This document shows positions 19,266 to 30,565 of a stretch of DNA of 64,000 nucleotides, piece after piece. A model generated the notes under the pieces. It saw only the letters and a list, made by a program, of their open reading frames with translations, made no database searches and had not been told where the DNA came from. This DNA is from Hippopus hippopus. Taxonomy: Eukaryota > Mollusca > Bivalvia > Cardiida > Cardiidae. The stretch covers positions 26,173,084-26,237,083 of the forward strand of contig OX328098.1 of assembly GCA_946811185.2 (NCBI GenBank), read 5' to 3'. A program made the translations under genes and the position numbers. The number at the start of each line of letters is the position of its first letter. Position 1 is the stretch's first letter.

Positions 19266-19695
19266 TCATTTACCATACAGTACCACCACGTTTTAACAAT
19301 TCTGAATCAATGCTTTTGAAAATATTTTGGGAAGAGGAAATACTGGTAATCCACATTTTCTCTTTTCCCTCAATGTTTTCAGTCCAATGGCTGCCAAATT
19401 CCATCATTTGAGCCACACTAAATATACTACTCAAAATTTGCTAGGGATCATCATCTTAGATTAAGCCGATATGTTTGTTTGGCGTGTATCTGCTATGGTT
19501 TTTAAATATGTTCTATTGCCGTACTGATAAAATAAACCACCAGTGGAAATGTGTCTTTTCAATGCAATAACGTTTTGTTAAATTATAAAGCCGTATTGAA
19601 ATATCTAAATGATCATTATCAAAGTGTGAGTAGTATATGATGTCTGCAAATGTTTTCAGTGTAGACAAGCCTAAAATTTTGTCATTTGGTAAAAG
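19266..19695 (+). mobile_element. TTAA-221 MITE interrupted by a mariner-like insert
   Basis: TTAA at 19262-19265; the family left half runs to GAGCCACACTAAATA, and the right half resumes at ATGATGTCTGCAAATG and ends GGTAAAAG. Removing the 207-bp insert and its 2-bp TA duplication leaves exactly 221 bp. Confidence 0.82.
19427..19633. mobile_element. Mariner-type MITE, CTACTCA ends
   Basis: Inverted ends CTACTCAAAATTT and GTGTGAGTAG, flanked by TA on both sides. About 207 bp with no coding capacity. The TA duplication and short inverted ends suggest Tc1/mariner. Confidence 0.72.
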
Positions 19696-19996
19696 TTAGT
19701 TCAAATACATGTGATTATACAGATATTTATCGACATTAAGAAATAATATGCTCTCTTTTGAAGTCACTAATATTGGTTTGATGAATGTTGTTGTGAACTT
19801 GTCAGGTCTTGAAACAAGATCATAGTGAACATATTCAAAATCACCTATGTAGAATAGGGAGAATCAGCATGAATTAGAGGACAATATATTAATACACATG
19901 AAGACATGGTTGCAAAAGGAGAAATTTCTATAAGCAATATCCTCTTTTTACCACAATGTTTTAAAAGTGGGATGCAGTAGGCTTGTAAACTGTTAA

Positions 19997-20217
19997 ACGA
20001 GGTACCAGACAAGAAAATTTTAATCTTGTCCTGATAAAAAGCATTGGCAGATGACAAATTTAATATTGCTTAAATGATTGGATTTTTCTTTGAAAGGCAG
20101 AAAACTTTGTGGAAAAAGGAGAAAATGCTGGTTTCCAGCATTTCCTCTTTTACCCTAAATGTTTTCCAATGCCTTTCACCTATGGGTAGTTAAAACACAG
20201 GATTGTTTGGTAAAGGA
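19997..20217 (-). mobile_element. TTAA-221 MITE, full length
   Basis: 221 bp between TTAA at 19993-19996 and 20218-20221. Centre GCTGGTTTCCAGC. Confidence 0.86.
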
Positions 20218-20687
20218 TTAAAGTTGTTGCATACTGCAGATGACTTTTTGGATTCCTGATGACATAGACCTCAGTAAAAGTTTTTTAGCCTATCACTGTG
20301 CAGGCTTTCTTATGACCAACCTCCAACCGTCACAACTTAGTCCATTTTGCGGGAAAAAGTATCATGTTTCAACAGGATAAAAATCTTTATGCAGAAAGAG
20401 TAGTGGTTGTCTATTATCCATACAAAAATGCAATTGCTCTTTTTACCATGTTTTCCAAAGCTTTCACTTATTGAAGCATAGAATTGTACAGTACTTGGTT
20501 ATAGCTGCATATTTGATGATCGCATTTATAAATTTTTTTGGAGAATTAGCGTATAGGGTGCGTTTTGAAAGATTTACTGCCCTTCAAGTGCCTATTTTAT
20601 GCAACTAAAGCTGCTTTTGCAGCCAATGTTGGTCAAGATCAAACTGCACAGAAAGTGCAATCTGGGTCTATGCAGATTGCTTTGTGA

Positions 20688-20908
20688 AGAGTTTTTTTAC
20701 CAAGCAATGAAATTCTTTTCTAAATAAAAAGCATTTGCAGATGACAAATAAGATACCTCTCAAATGATGGATTTTTTTCTGTGAAAGGGTAGAAAATATT
20801 GTGGAAAGAAGAAAATGCTGGTTACCAGTATTTTCTCCATTTTCCACAATGATTTCAAAATCTTTTTCTGTCAGGGTTGTTAAAGCTTGAAATCGAGTGG
20901 TAGAGTAA
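20688..20908 (-). mobile_element. TTAA-221 MITE, diverged
   Basis: AGCATTTGCAGATGACAAAT, the palindrome AAATGCTGGTTACCAGTATT and the right arm GGGTTGTTAAAGC. The TTAA sites are eroded. Confidence 0.72.
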
Positions 20909-21261
20909 AAATCGCTATGATTGCAAAATTTGGGCATTTTTTGAGCCTGAAGGAAAATGTCCATGTTGTTTATTTTGCTCTGTAGGGGTTAATTAATATG
21001 GCACAAAGTTTTTTAAATCAAAGACTATCACAGAAGATCGCGACGACATTCATTAAAATTTTTTTGAAAGGTTTCATGTTCATTAATGCAAAAATGTGCT
21101 ATGTTACATTGATATGTAGATGATGTTTGTTTTCTCTAAATTACGTTCTATTCTATGCGCTCTGTGTTGTGTGAAACGTTCAAATTAAAATCATTATGAA
21201 CTATTTACAATGTTTGTTACATACAATTTATCATGCTATTACCTCATGAAAAGAATTTTAA

Positions 21262-21466
21262 CCTATATCTAATACTCCGGAGTTTAAACAACCTTAAAAA
21301 AGAGTTCTGAAAACAGGGAAAATGCTTAAAACCAGCATTCTCTCCTTTTCCCACAATGATTTTACCCCTTCAAACATGGAATTTCAAGTTCTGAGTCACG
21401 TTTCTTTTGTCATCTGGAAATGTTTTCTATTTGAGCAAGTGTAACTTTTTGTTGTTTGGTTAAGAG
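21262..21466 (+). mobile_element. TTAA-221 MITE, 205 bp
   Basis: TTAA at 21258-21261 and 21467-21470. The left palindrome arm is shortened (AAACAGGGAAAATGC), which accounts for the length deficit. Confidence 0.82.
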
Positions 21467-21598
21467 TTAAGGCAGGTGACTTTGAGAACATTCATGTAAA
21501 AGAGGAATGATCAATAGTGAGGTTTGATGCATGAATCCAAGTGAAAACATTGTAGGAAAAGAGGAAATTATGGGCAATTTCTCATTTGCAACAATTTT

Positions 21599-22524
21599 TA
21601 TACGCCGAAAGGGTCGTATTATGTTATGGTCCCAGTCGTCAGTCTGACCCTCCGTCCATCCGTGCGTGTGTGCGTCTGTCCGTCCGTGCGTGCATTAACT
21701 GTTATTTTAAACATCTTCTTCTCTGAAACTACCAATCCAATTTTGATGAAACTTCACAGAAATGATCCTGCCATGGTCCTCTTTAAAGTTTCTTGAAAGA
21801 ATTTGATTCCTTCAAAAACTCTGATTGCTATGGCAACAAAACTCAAAAATATTGGAAATCTTTAAAAATCTTCTTGTCCAAAATCATAAGGCCTAGGGCT
21901 ACCAAATTGGGTATGTAGCTTTATCCAGTAGACCTCTATCAAGTTTCTTCAAATTATAGCCCTTGGGTCAAAATTGGCCCGGCCCCAGGGGGTCACAAGT
22001 TTTACATGGGTGTATATAGAGAAAACTTTAGCAATCTTCCTGTACCTAGCCATAAGACCTAGGTCTACCAAATTTTGCATGTGGCTTTATCTAGTGGACC
22101 TCTACCAAGAGTACCCAAATGATAGCCCTGGGATCAAATTTGACCCCACCACGGGGGTCACAAGTTTTACATGTGCTTATATAGAGAAAACTTTAGAAAT
22201 CTTCCTGTACTTAGTCATAAAGCCTAGGGCTACCATATTTTGCATGTAGCTTTATCTAGTGGGCCTCTACTAAAAATGCCCAAATTATAGCCCCAGGGTT
22301 GAATTTGATCTCACCCCAGAGGTCTGAAGTTTTACACAGGCTTAAATAGTGAAAACTCTAGAAATCTTCTTGTTACTAACTGTAAGACCTAGGGCTACCA
22401 ATTTTGGCCCTGTCTGAGGGTTCTCATGTTCGAAACCAATTGGCCTAGTATTGTAATGTTTGGCGTGTAGAGTTTTTACTTATTAGCCAGTGGAGCGATA
22501 CAGGGCCATCATGGCCCTCTTGTT
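21599..22524 (+). mobile_element. Chimeric foldback element (two families)
   Basis: The 5' end is of the TACGCC-family (TATACGCCGAAAGGGTCG), while the interior and 3' end match the AGCTCCACTGGC-family: GATCCTGCCATGGTCCTCTT, repeated TTTTACATG units, then GCCAGTGGAGCGATACAGGG, a GGGCCATCATGGCCC hairpin and CTTGTT. The interior carries diverged tandem units of roughly 150 bp. Confidence 0.75.
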
Positions 22525-22777
22525 GAAATTTCTACAGGTTAAACATTTCAGCAAATTGTTGAGGTTTGTGCTGTTTATGCTGTCATAGGTTGTGGTTTTA
22601 AATTGCATAGGGGATGGATTTTTCTTTTATTTTAGGGGAGGATGTATTATTCTTCAGACTGTATCTTCTTATCTGAACCAGTTAAAATTATCTAATATCA
22701 AATTTCTCTTTTTTTTTTTTAGATAAGAGTTGCTATTTAATATTTATAATATTAATATATAACATATTTGCTATTTA

Positions 22778-22922
22778 ATGCTGGTAACCAGCATTTTCTC
22801 CTTTTCCCACAATGTTTTCTACCCTATCAAATGCAGAAATCATCATTTGAGCTACAATTATATTGTCGTGTGCACATGCTTACATTTTGGTCATGTCCAA
22901 AATGTTGGCGTTTGGTAAGGAA
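22778..22922 (+). mobile_element. TTAA-221 MITE, right half
   Basis: Starts at the palindrome centre (ATGCTGGTAACCAGCATTTT) and ends TTTGGTAAGG with TTAA at 22923-22926. Confidence 0.78.
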
Positions 22923-23077
22923 TTAAACTTCTTACCTGAAAAGGGTGATATCGAGGTTTTTGATCATTATTGGACTAGTGTATTTGGAGGAGAAAAACGC
23001 CCATCCAATGTTTGTTGTATACAGAACAGATCAGTTCTGTTCGTGTTATACATTGATATTGGAATTTCGGTAATTAA

Positions 23078-23283
23078 TCCTTAAGCTGGGAAGTGCGATC
23101 CAAAAACCTTTTTTACGGACAGTATAAATTAAGATCAGACTGCACAGAACGGGCAGTCTGATCTTGGATCTGCACTGTCGCATAGAAGCTTATCACCCCC
23201 CCCCCCCCCCACCCCCGTAATACCTTGAAACGCCAAAATTCGGTTTTTGCTACCGACCTCAAAGTTTTCACTTATTTAGCAGG
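23078..23283 (+). mobile_element. Second TTAA MITE family (GATC palindrome)
   Basis: TTAA at 23074-23077 and 23284-23287. Core hairpin AAGATCAGACTGCACAGAAC with its mirror GCAGTCTGATCTTGGATC. Contains a run of 15 C at 23196-23210. Confidence 0.75.
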
Positions 23284-23667
23284 TTAAACGTTACAGATTA
23301 CTACTGTGCGAAGACGTGTGAAAAAGGACATTCACGCATTCATTGTTTGTCATGTGGACTGGTAAGGTGTAAATTATGTTGTGCCAGAAGACGAGAAATA
23401 ACCTCATCAATTAACCCTTACCACAAGAGCCTTAGCACTGAACCAACTTAAGGAAGAAAATTTTTGAAAACGTGGGAAAAGGAGAAAATACTGGTACGGT
23501 GAGGATGGAGGCATGCATGTAATATTTTCAGGCATTGTCTGTCCGTTACAATCTTTTTGCACTATTGTCTGTAACTGCAAGGATTAGAGTCCTCAAAATT
23601 CATAGGAATGTGATCAGTATGAATTGTTATGCACCTAACGATATTATATTGTCTCCTCCATAACTTT

Positions 23668-23972
23668 AGCCGAGCTCAGTCGGTTACGTGCAGGACTTGA
23701 GAACAGGGGGTCGCTGATTCGATTCCCGGCTCGGCCAATTTCTCTCTGAGGATGGATGATAGTCATTGCTACAGGATTCATTCCTCTTTTACCACTGACC
23801 ATTGCTTCGACGATGGTTATGTGGGAAAGAGCCAGTGGCTTGGAAAGAATATTGTGTGGAGTACTGGTAAAGGAAACTCTTGGAAAGCATGGATAGGTGC
23901 ACTGGCCGCCGCGATATAATTGAAATAATATTGAAAACGGCGTTAAACACCATACAATCAATCAATCAGCCT
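23668..23972 (+). mobile_element. SINE, type B (best copy)
   Basis: tRNA-like head with box-A-like GAGCTCAGTCGGTTACGTG and box-B-like GATTCGATTCC closing with CGGCTCGGCC. Body GATGGATGATAGTC and TTATGTGGGAAAGAGCC; tail TTGAAAACGGCGTTAAACAC and an ATCA-repeat end. About 300 bp; no poly-A tail. Confidence 0.85.
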
Positions 23973-24053
23973 AATAACTTCAGAATTATTGCCCCAAGTA
24001 ACTCAATTATACGCTGTTTCGCGTATGTAGCTTCCTTGAGTTTGCACGGGTCA

Positions 24054-24245
24054 TGCGAGGCTCAGTGGTATGGTGTTAGACTCGTAGCCTGGAGGTCCCT
24101 GGTTGTGGGCCTCACCAGAAGCAATAGGTTTTTCGAAGGAGAATCCTTGGGCAAGACATATTAGAGCCTAGAAATTATGAAACCCAGTACAAACATGAAA
24201 TAAGCTGTCGCCGTGAAGTGACTGAAATCATGTTGAAAGCAGCTT
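24054..24245 (+). mobile_element. SINE, type A
   Basis: Head GAGGCTCAGTGGTATGGTG (box A) with GGTCCCTGGTTGTGGGCC at the box-B position, then CCTTGGGCAAGACAT and a tail CTGTCGCCGTGAAGTGACTG then ATGTTGAAAGCAGC. Confidence 0.8.
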
Positions 24246-24289
24246 GTTTATGTCAACCTGTGGAATTTTATTTTATTCTTCAAACAGTG

Positions 24290-24830
24290 CTGCTCGTTGA
24301 TGTTGATTGGCGGGTTTGGACGTCGCCGTATGCCTCGATCAAGATTATCCCGTAGGTGTTCTATTGGGTTCATTATTGGCTTGTTGAGGGCAAGTTGTCG
24401 ATGGAATCAACGTTATAATTTTGTAAAAAAAAACCACTATATATCGACTCGAGCAAAATGGGGTCTGGCATTATCCTGTAGTTACGTCGTTATGAAATCA
24501 TGGGTTTGAAGCAGATGGACAACAACAGGGCCTGGAATATCTTCCTTATATTTTTGGGCATACAAGTTTCCCTCAATAACGGCGATGGGGGTGCGATACC
24601 CGTAAGCAACACCTCCCCACACTTTATTTGACCCACCACCCCGCACCATAATTCGGAATCCCGTCCCCCAAAACGATTGCGTTGCAGTTCGCAACTGTAA
24701 GTATAACGTTCATTCCTACGTCGGAGCAATCGTACACGGGCATCAGCTCTAGACAATACAACCCTCGACCCATTAGATAAACAACTGTCCGCTAAAGCTG
24801 TCTTTTCCATGTTATTTTGTCCCAAGATCC
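24290..24830 (-). pseudogene. Tc1-like transposase pseudogene
   Basis: Minus-strand fragments in shifting frames match the DDE transposase of Tc1 elements: ADARVRLLRRRNERYTYSCE, then VWGGVAYGYRTPIAVIEGNL, DIPGPVVVHLLQ, QDNARP and NPIEHL with RRRPNPP near the C-terminus. Frameshifts and in-frame stops separate the pieces, and the N-terminal DNA-binding part was not seen. Dead copy; no intact inverted repeats identified round it. Confidence 0.85.
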
Positions 24831-25206
24831 ATTGCTCTCAAATACTGCGATGAAAGTAGTTTGATTTTTGATAGGCTTAACCATTTCTAAATCAAATGAA
24901 TTAGCCTATCAGAAATAGCGTTACTTTCCAACTCTATTCATGTAATAAGATTAAGACTGCAATCTAGGACAGTTGTTGAATACAGCCCCTGGAATCAGCA
25001 TACAATGATCGAACAAACAGAATCCTTTACAAATGTGACATTTTATCCCCCTGCCACCCCACCCCCATCGCAGTTGACAATTACAAAAAACTATTTGAGT
25101 CACGCTCTCGCAAAAGGAGGCTTAATGCATCTCCGTGATGCATGATACTAATTTCGTAATCATAATTATGATTATTGCTTCGTGAAGTCCATTCTTTCTA
25201 AAAACC

Positions 25207-25445
25207 GACTGGTTCTATGTGGCTCAGCGGTAAGGTGTATGATTGATAACCTTTCAACACTGGGTTCGAGCCTCACTGTTTTTTTCGGGAGAATGTCCTT
25301 GGGCAAGATACTTCAGAGCCCTAACCCTGTGCTAGAGAAACTCTAGACATACATAATCATGTGAGCTGTTGCCGTGATATGACTAAAAAAAAAAAAAAAA
25401 AAATGTTGAAAGCGGCGTAAAACACAATCAATCAATCAACCAATC
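25207..25445 (+). mobile_element. SINE, type A
   Basis: Box-A-like GTGGCTCAGCGGTAAGGTG, box-B-like GGGTTCGAGCCTCACTG, the shared CCTTGGGCAAGATACTTCAG, an internal A-run, and the tail ATGTTGAAAGCGGCGTAAAA ending in ATCA repeats. Confidence 0.85.
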
Positions 25446-25566
25446 AATCAATTTCACACATTTGACACCAAAACTAAGGGTGAGTTATTCTGACACTCTC
25501 CCGTTCCACCATTTTTTTTTTTTTCTAACCCTTTATCAGAAGATTTTTAATCCTGTCCATGTTTAA

Positions 25567-26119
25567 CTTTACCAAACGATAGAATTCTAAACTTGTCGAG
25601 TTTATGTACAGGGTTTGCAGATGACAAATTACAAGTGGCTTAAAAAAGTGGAAATGACAGTGGCACGAAACAGTGTCCGTTACCAGCATTTTCTCTTTTT
25701 CCTACAATGTTTTCAAAAGCCTTCTTTCATAGATGAATCAGTAGCGTGCAGGACTTGAGAACATGGGGTCGCTGGTTCGATCCTCGGCTCAGCCAATTTC
25801 TTTCCGGGGATTGATGATAGTCATTGCGACAGGATCTCTCACCGCTGATAATTGTTTCGACGATGATGATGTGGGAAAGTAGCAGGCGGCTTGGAAAAAA
25901 TATTGTGCGGAGTACTGGTTAAAAAAAATCTAGGAAATAATGGATAGGTGCACTGGCCGCCGCGATATAACTAAAATAATGTTGAAAACGGCGTAAAACA
26001 CCATACAATAAATCAAAGCAGGTTCTGTGCAGCATGATCTTAATCTACACTGTCTGCAAAAAGGTCCGTGAATCGCACTTAGAAGCCTAGGGGTTAAAAC
26101 ACGAGACTGTGGTAACGGA
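25567..26119 (-). mobile_element. TTAA-221 MITE interrupted by SINE and second family
   Basis: TTAA at 25563-25566. The left two thirds run to CAAAAGCCTTCTTTCAT; the right terminus (AAAACACGAGACTGTGGTAAC) resumes near 26093 with TTAA at 26120-26123. In between lie a type-B SINE and the right end of a GATC-palindrome element. Confidence 0.7.
25735..26016 (+). mobile_element. SINE, type B
   Basis: Head with GGGGTCGCTGGTTCGATCC and CGGCTCAGCC, body GATGATGTGGGAAAGTAGC, tail CACTGGCCGCCGCGATATAA and GAAAACGGCGTAAAACACC. Confidence 0.82.
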
Positions 26120-26229
26120 TTAAACCGTGCGAAAAACTAAATTAAGAGGTGAAAAAGAAAGTTTACCTCAACCGGGTATAGAACTCCCAGTGACCAGGTA
26201 ACGAGCATTTATGCGTCTGTTTTAACAGT

Positions 26230-26355
26230 GATATTCTTTGCCCTCGAAAATGTAGAAAACATCGTGGGAAAAGGAGAAAATGCTGCTAACTAGCATTTTC
26301 CCATATCCAAAAATGTTTTCAAACTCCTTTTTTGTCGTTGAAAGTCGGGAATGTG
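26230..26355 (-). mobile_element. TTAA-221 MITE, partial
   Basis: Palindrome (GGAGAAAATGCTGCTAACTA) and the arm with GTCGTTGAAAGTCGGGAATG. The ends are missing. Confidence 0.6.
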
Positions 26356-26359
26356 TGAT

Positions 26360-28040
26360 TCAATAAAAGGAGAAAGATATTTGATTTTTTCCCCCTCCAC
26401 AAACTTTCCCTAAGGAGTACTTCTAGTTAAAAAAGGGGGTTAATTTCAGGAGCATAAATATTGAAGATGATAAGAAAAAGAATAACCTAAAGACAAATTT
26501 ATGAGATAATGTATTGACTTTGACCATGCAATACACAAATGCACCGGAGTCCTCCCAAAAATTGAAAGAAACGTGGCATATCTAAATTTAGCAGTATTGA
26601 TCACGTGCTTCAATCATTCTTTGCGGCCGCGGAAGTTTCGAAATGGAACTTGTATTGTAGAACTAGCCAGTATTTTTTTCTGCTAACAGTTGGATATACT
26701 TCAATTTGGATTGATAAAGGAATTTAAGGTATGGGCAATGTCACAATCAAAATTCACAGGTGCGGAATATTTACAAGAGGAAGTAAAAAAAACATGACAC
26801 GGCTAATTATAACTTGGCAAGGTCATTGTGTCCAAGTCCTAGGTTGCACATGCGATGATGTAATTCTATTAAGGCTAATTATAACAATACTGATCACATG
26901 ATCTAGATATCCAATCATCGCGTAGTTTACAAATCACTTGTCTGGATATCCGGCATGCGCATGAAGCCTACTAATCACAAGATCCAGATTATCCAATCAG
27001 CGCTCAAGGCGATTCTTTTCGGCTGCAACGTCCATTAGTGGCAAAGGCGCTCCTGTTTTTTTCTGTGAAAAAGTGAATTTTTCATCTTTTAGGAACTGAA
27101 TAAGGTTATTTCAGGTATGGATTATTTGAAATATTGGAATCATACATAATTTACCAGGTTTATTTTCTACTTATTGATGTAAATTTTTTGTTAAAATGAA
27201 TCCAAAGGCAGTGGCCCAACGTCCATATTTGAATTTGAGGCAGTCCTGTTTTCATTAAGTCTCATTCCGGTTCCATTGTTTATCACATATTATTGTTAGT
27301 CTTCCCCTTGAAAGTAACTATGATAAGCATTACTTGTTACTGAAAAAGAATAATGCTCTGCTTTGGGAAAATCATTTAGACGTCGGGAAAGAATGAAATT
27401 GATCGACACTCAGTTTCATCATATTCTGAGCAAGAACCATTATATTTTTCTTGTAAGTCACGCGATACTTTATCGAAATCGAGGCTGATGATGTCATACC
27501 ATCTCTTGATATTATTATCGTCCGCAAGAATCGCAGAAAAATGAAGTTAAAAAAGACAAATCGATGAACTTTTAAAGTTCATAGGCAAAACATGAACTTA
27601 CCAGCAGAAAACCCCTTCTCATAAAAACTTCGAATTATTTCAAGTCAAAACTGCGTTTTTAAAAAAAAAAAATCTTTAAACAAAAATTGCAAATGTAGAT
27701 CTATTTGGTCATCCAAAAAAGTCGGACCCTGTAAATTATTCTTAAAAGATTTATTTCTAGTCCTTACTCTGGACAGTCCAAACAATTAGTTTTCCTAAAT
27801 ATTTGGACAGTCTAGACACTATAACATTATTTTTCCAAAATAGATCTATTGGACAGTTGATTTTTTATGAAATGTGTCTGATAATGGTTGGTTGCATAAT
27901 GCACATTTCTACATAGTATTGTTATCTAACTGTTTTAAGCATGGATCCTTTGAAAGCAAGTAACTATCACATTGCTAGAGTCAAGAAATAAGACCAAATA
28001 ATTTCAACATCAGGTTTTTTTTTTTTTTCTTAAAATTGTG
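26360..28040. other. Mostly unique DNA with promoter-like patches
   Basis: No recognisable repeat apart from short A/T runs. CpG-containing patches stand out: TTGCGGCCGCGGAAG near 26622 and CCAATCAGCGC near 26994, with possible splice donors (TTTCAGGTATGG at about 27110). This could be a 5' untranslated exon region; no coding exon was identified. Confidence 0.3.
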
Positions 28041-28063
28041 TCATCAAAGCCAGCAATGCAGGT

Positions 28064-28115
28064 AAAGATCAAAGATCAGACCCAAAATTCTGTCAAGTCT
28101 GATCTTGATCTACAG
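28064..28115. repeat. GATC-palindrome hairpin
   Basis: AAGATCAAAGATCAGACCC mirrored by GTCTGATCTTGATCTAC; isolated core of the second TTAA family. A similar core lies at 28829-28893. Confidence 0.7.
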
Positions 28116-29172
28116 AGGCTGCCCAAAAACAATAAAAGTTTTGAGAGGTGATTTAAGAGTTAAATCCTTCTTAAATTTCTGATGTTTTGCATCTGCTTTT
28201 TTCATGACATTTTCGAAAGGTTCTGCAGACATGTGAAAATTGTTTCTTTGAGAAAATGATTTAAAGCATTACTGTTTGGTAAGCAGTGGTTATTTACAAT
28301 AAGCAACATAAAGCATTGATAAATACCAAAGCTTGCCGTTTGTTTTCTTTATTAGTAATCCGTTTATATTTTAATTTGATGCATTAATTTGCGCATGCAT
28401 TGCTTTGTATGTTGGCAGCAAGGAATTAAAAGAGTTGAAGGACCTATTTTTTTTTGCTGACTACACAACACATGTAACAGGACTGTGGTGTTTTAAAAAC
28501 AATTAGTACTAAAAGCAGAAAGGGGTCTATCAGATAGTGTACAGCACGCATGATACTGGCTTTATTGCAGGGTAATTTTGTGTTGAGTGGAGGTCAGCTT
28601 GTAACCAGGTATAAATTTCTTGGAGCAGAACACTTGTGTTTTCCATGTGCGTTCCAACCCTCTCTCTTTTGAGTCATATCCCATATGCAAATTCTAGTGC
28701 AAACATTTGTGTATCTCAATAGGCATGGAACCTTTTTGACAGATGGCTAGCTATAATTATGCTATTGATCATACTAATTTACTCTTCCAAAGTCCATGGC
28801 AAGATGGCAGTTTTCAAAGTTTTCACAGACGGTGCAGATAGATATCAGACTACGTACAGAACATGCAGTCCGATCTTGGATCTGTACCATCTGCTACTCA
28901 ATTAGTAATTATGACCAAACTAGTATTCTTTAGACGAGTTCTTCTTTTAGGCCTAAAAAAGGTAAGAAAATATTAATAACATGTGAGCCATGCTTTGTGA
29001 AAAGGGTGCTTAATGCACCAGCAAAAAGTAGCAACCCATGTCAGCTTGCGCAGTCTGTGCCGACTGACGTGGGTCAAAACTTTTTGCTTTTTGTCAATTT
29101 TCCACATGCCAAAGATCGGTCTACCTCCACATTTAGTCGGTAGTTAAGCAAAAAGGATTTTATGGATTACTA

Positions 29173-30487
29173 CCGTATTTCCCCTAAGTATTCGGACACC
29201 CTAAATTTTCGGACAGCATTAATTATTTGCCAAAATAATTTATTTTTTGTCCGTAATTTCGGACACTTAGTAAAATGTCTGTCCCTTAATTTTCGGACAC
29301 GAAATTATAATGGTTTAGAATTTCGACGAAGACCCGCAATACTCTTTCCCAAAGGACAAATTTTAGACCCTCCCAAAGTGAAAGAGTTTGCATACGACAA
29401 TTTTAAATTTTAAAAGTTATTAAAATGGCGGAAAGTTCTCCAAAGGGGTAGAAAACATGGTGAGAAAATAATAAATTGCTCGTTACGAGCAATTTCTCCT
29501 TTTCCCACAGTGTTTTCGTAGGACTTGTACTGCAGACACGTAAAAACAAGGGCATGTTTGGGAGAGGGTTAATTAGCAAGTACCTGAGAATCGTAAATCA
29601 ATCTTTGTTTTAAGGATTAATCCTTTGTATGGCATCTGATGATCGTGGTAAACTGAATATGAGTGCTAATTTGTGTTACACGGGCTAGATATTTATGTCA
29701 AAAACCGTGACGCATTAAAGTCGTAAATTTTAGCGATAAACGCTGTAAGATACACTTTTAATGCATAACGGTGTTGATAGTTGCAACGCCTGTACACAGT
29801 TCGACATGTTGACATGGAGACAAGAATGTGTATGAACGACGTAACCCGGTTTGGTTAGGTCAAGATTAACCCTTGCCAATAAACCCTTACCCTTACCAAT
29901 CAATAACTGATTTTCACAATGTATTAATCCAATCGGACGTGTATTAAAATAGTGTAAAAGGGGCCTGAAATATATTTTTTCCAATTTAAATATTTTCCAA
30001 GTGTAGATACAGAATCGCATTGATAGGTAAAAATTGACAAGAATAAATGATTGGTTATCACTAATCCAACCAATCAAATTACTAACAAGCGAGTATGTGC
30101 GGTACTTGATCAAACATTCGGCGGCATACTACGTCATCCTCTTTGATCTTGGATTGTGTAGGGGAAATAATTAAAGCGTATTTCAGTGAGAAAAACATTT
30201 GCAAACATTCGTACTGTCATTAAACTTTTAATTGGGAACTACCTTGATTGACAGGTATTATTTGTCATACTTACTGTTAATTGACACCGCAAACCTGTAG
30301 ATAATGGATCGTTAATAATTAAAATGTTCTTCCATACAGTGCGTTAGGAACTGAAGTTTTCCAATAGAGATTTCCATCATCAATTCATCCCTAAATTTTC
30401 GGACAGTAAGACAATTATTTTTGTAAATTTTTGGACACCAAAATAAATAATTATTTTTTCCCGTCCAAATACTTAGGGGAAATATGG
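29173..30487 (+). mobile_element. 1.3 kb TA-flanked element, copy 1
   Basis: 1315 bp. Inverted ends of about 27 bp start CCGTATTTCCCCTAAGTATT at left and are mirrored by AATACTTAGGGGAAATATGG at right, with TA on both sides (29171-29172, 30488-30489). No transposase. It contains a TTAA-221 copy at 29341-29568. An inverted second copy is at 53671-54984. Tc1/mariner-type mobility is inferred from TA. Confidence 0.85.
29341..29568 (-). mobile_element. TTAA-221 MITE inside the 1.3 kb element
   Basis: CTCTTTCCCAAAGGACAAA start, palindrome reduced to AAATTGCTCGTTACGAGC, right TTAA at 29569-29572. The orthologous copy sits at the same internal place in the second 1.3 kb element. Confidence 0.8.
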
Positions 30488-30565
30488 TATTTATGTGATG
30501 ACATGCTTGGTATAATGCATCACAGAGACGCATTAAGCCCCCTTTTTACCAGAGCATTGCTCATA

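Noticed and set aside
21974..22249. 91-codon reading with repeated GVTSFT
   Set aside because: Translation of the tandem units of the chimeric foldback element.
23668..23740. tRNA gene
   Set aside because: The A and B boxes belong to a SINE head; the cloverleaf is incomplete and the body and tail continue as a dispersed repeat.
24297..24509. Plus-strand reading opposite the transposase relic
   Set aside because: It is the antisense shadow of the Tc1-like pseudogene, which gives recognisable protein motifs only on the minus strand.
29730..30113. 127-codon minus-strand reading, with a 119-codon counterpart at 54045-54404
   Set aside because: Present in both 1.3 kb copies, but the differences between them are mostly amino-acid changing and the ends diverge, so there is no sign of protein-level conservation; no domain recognised.
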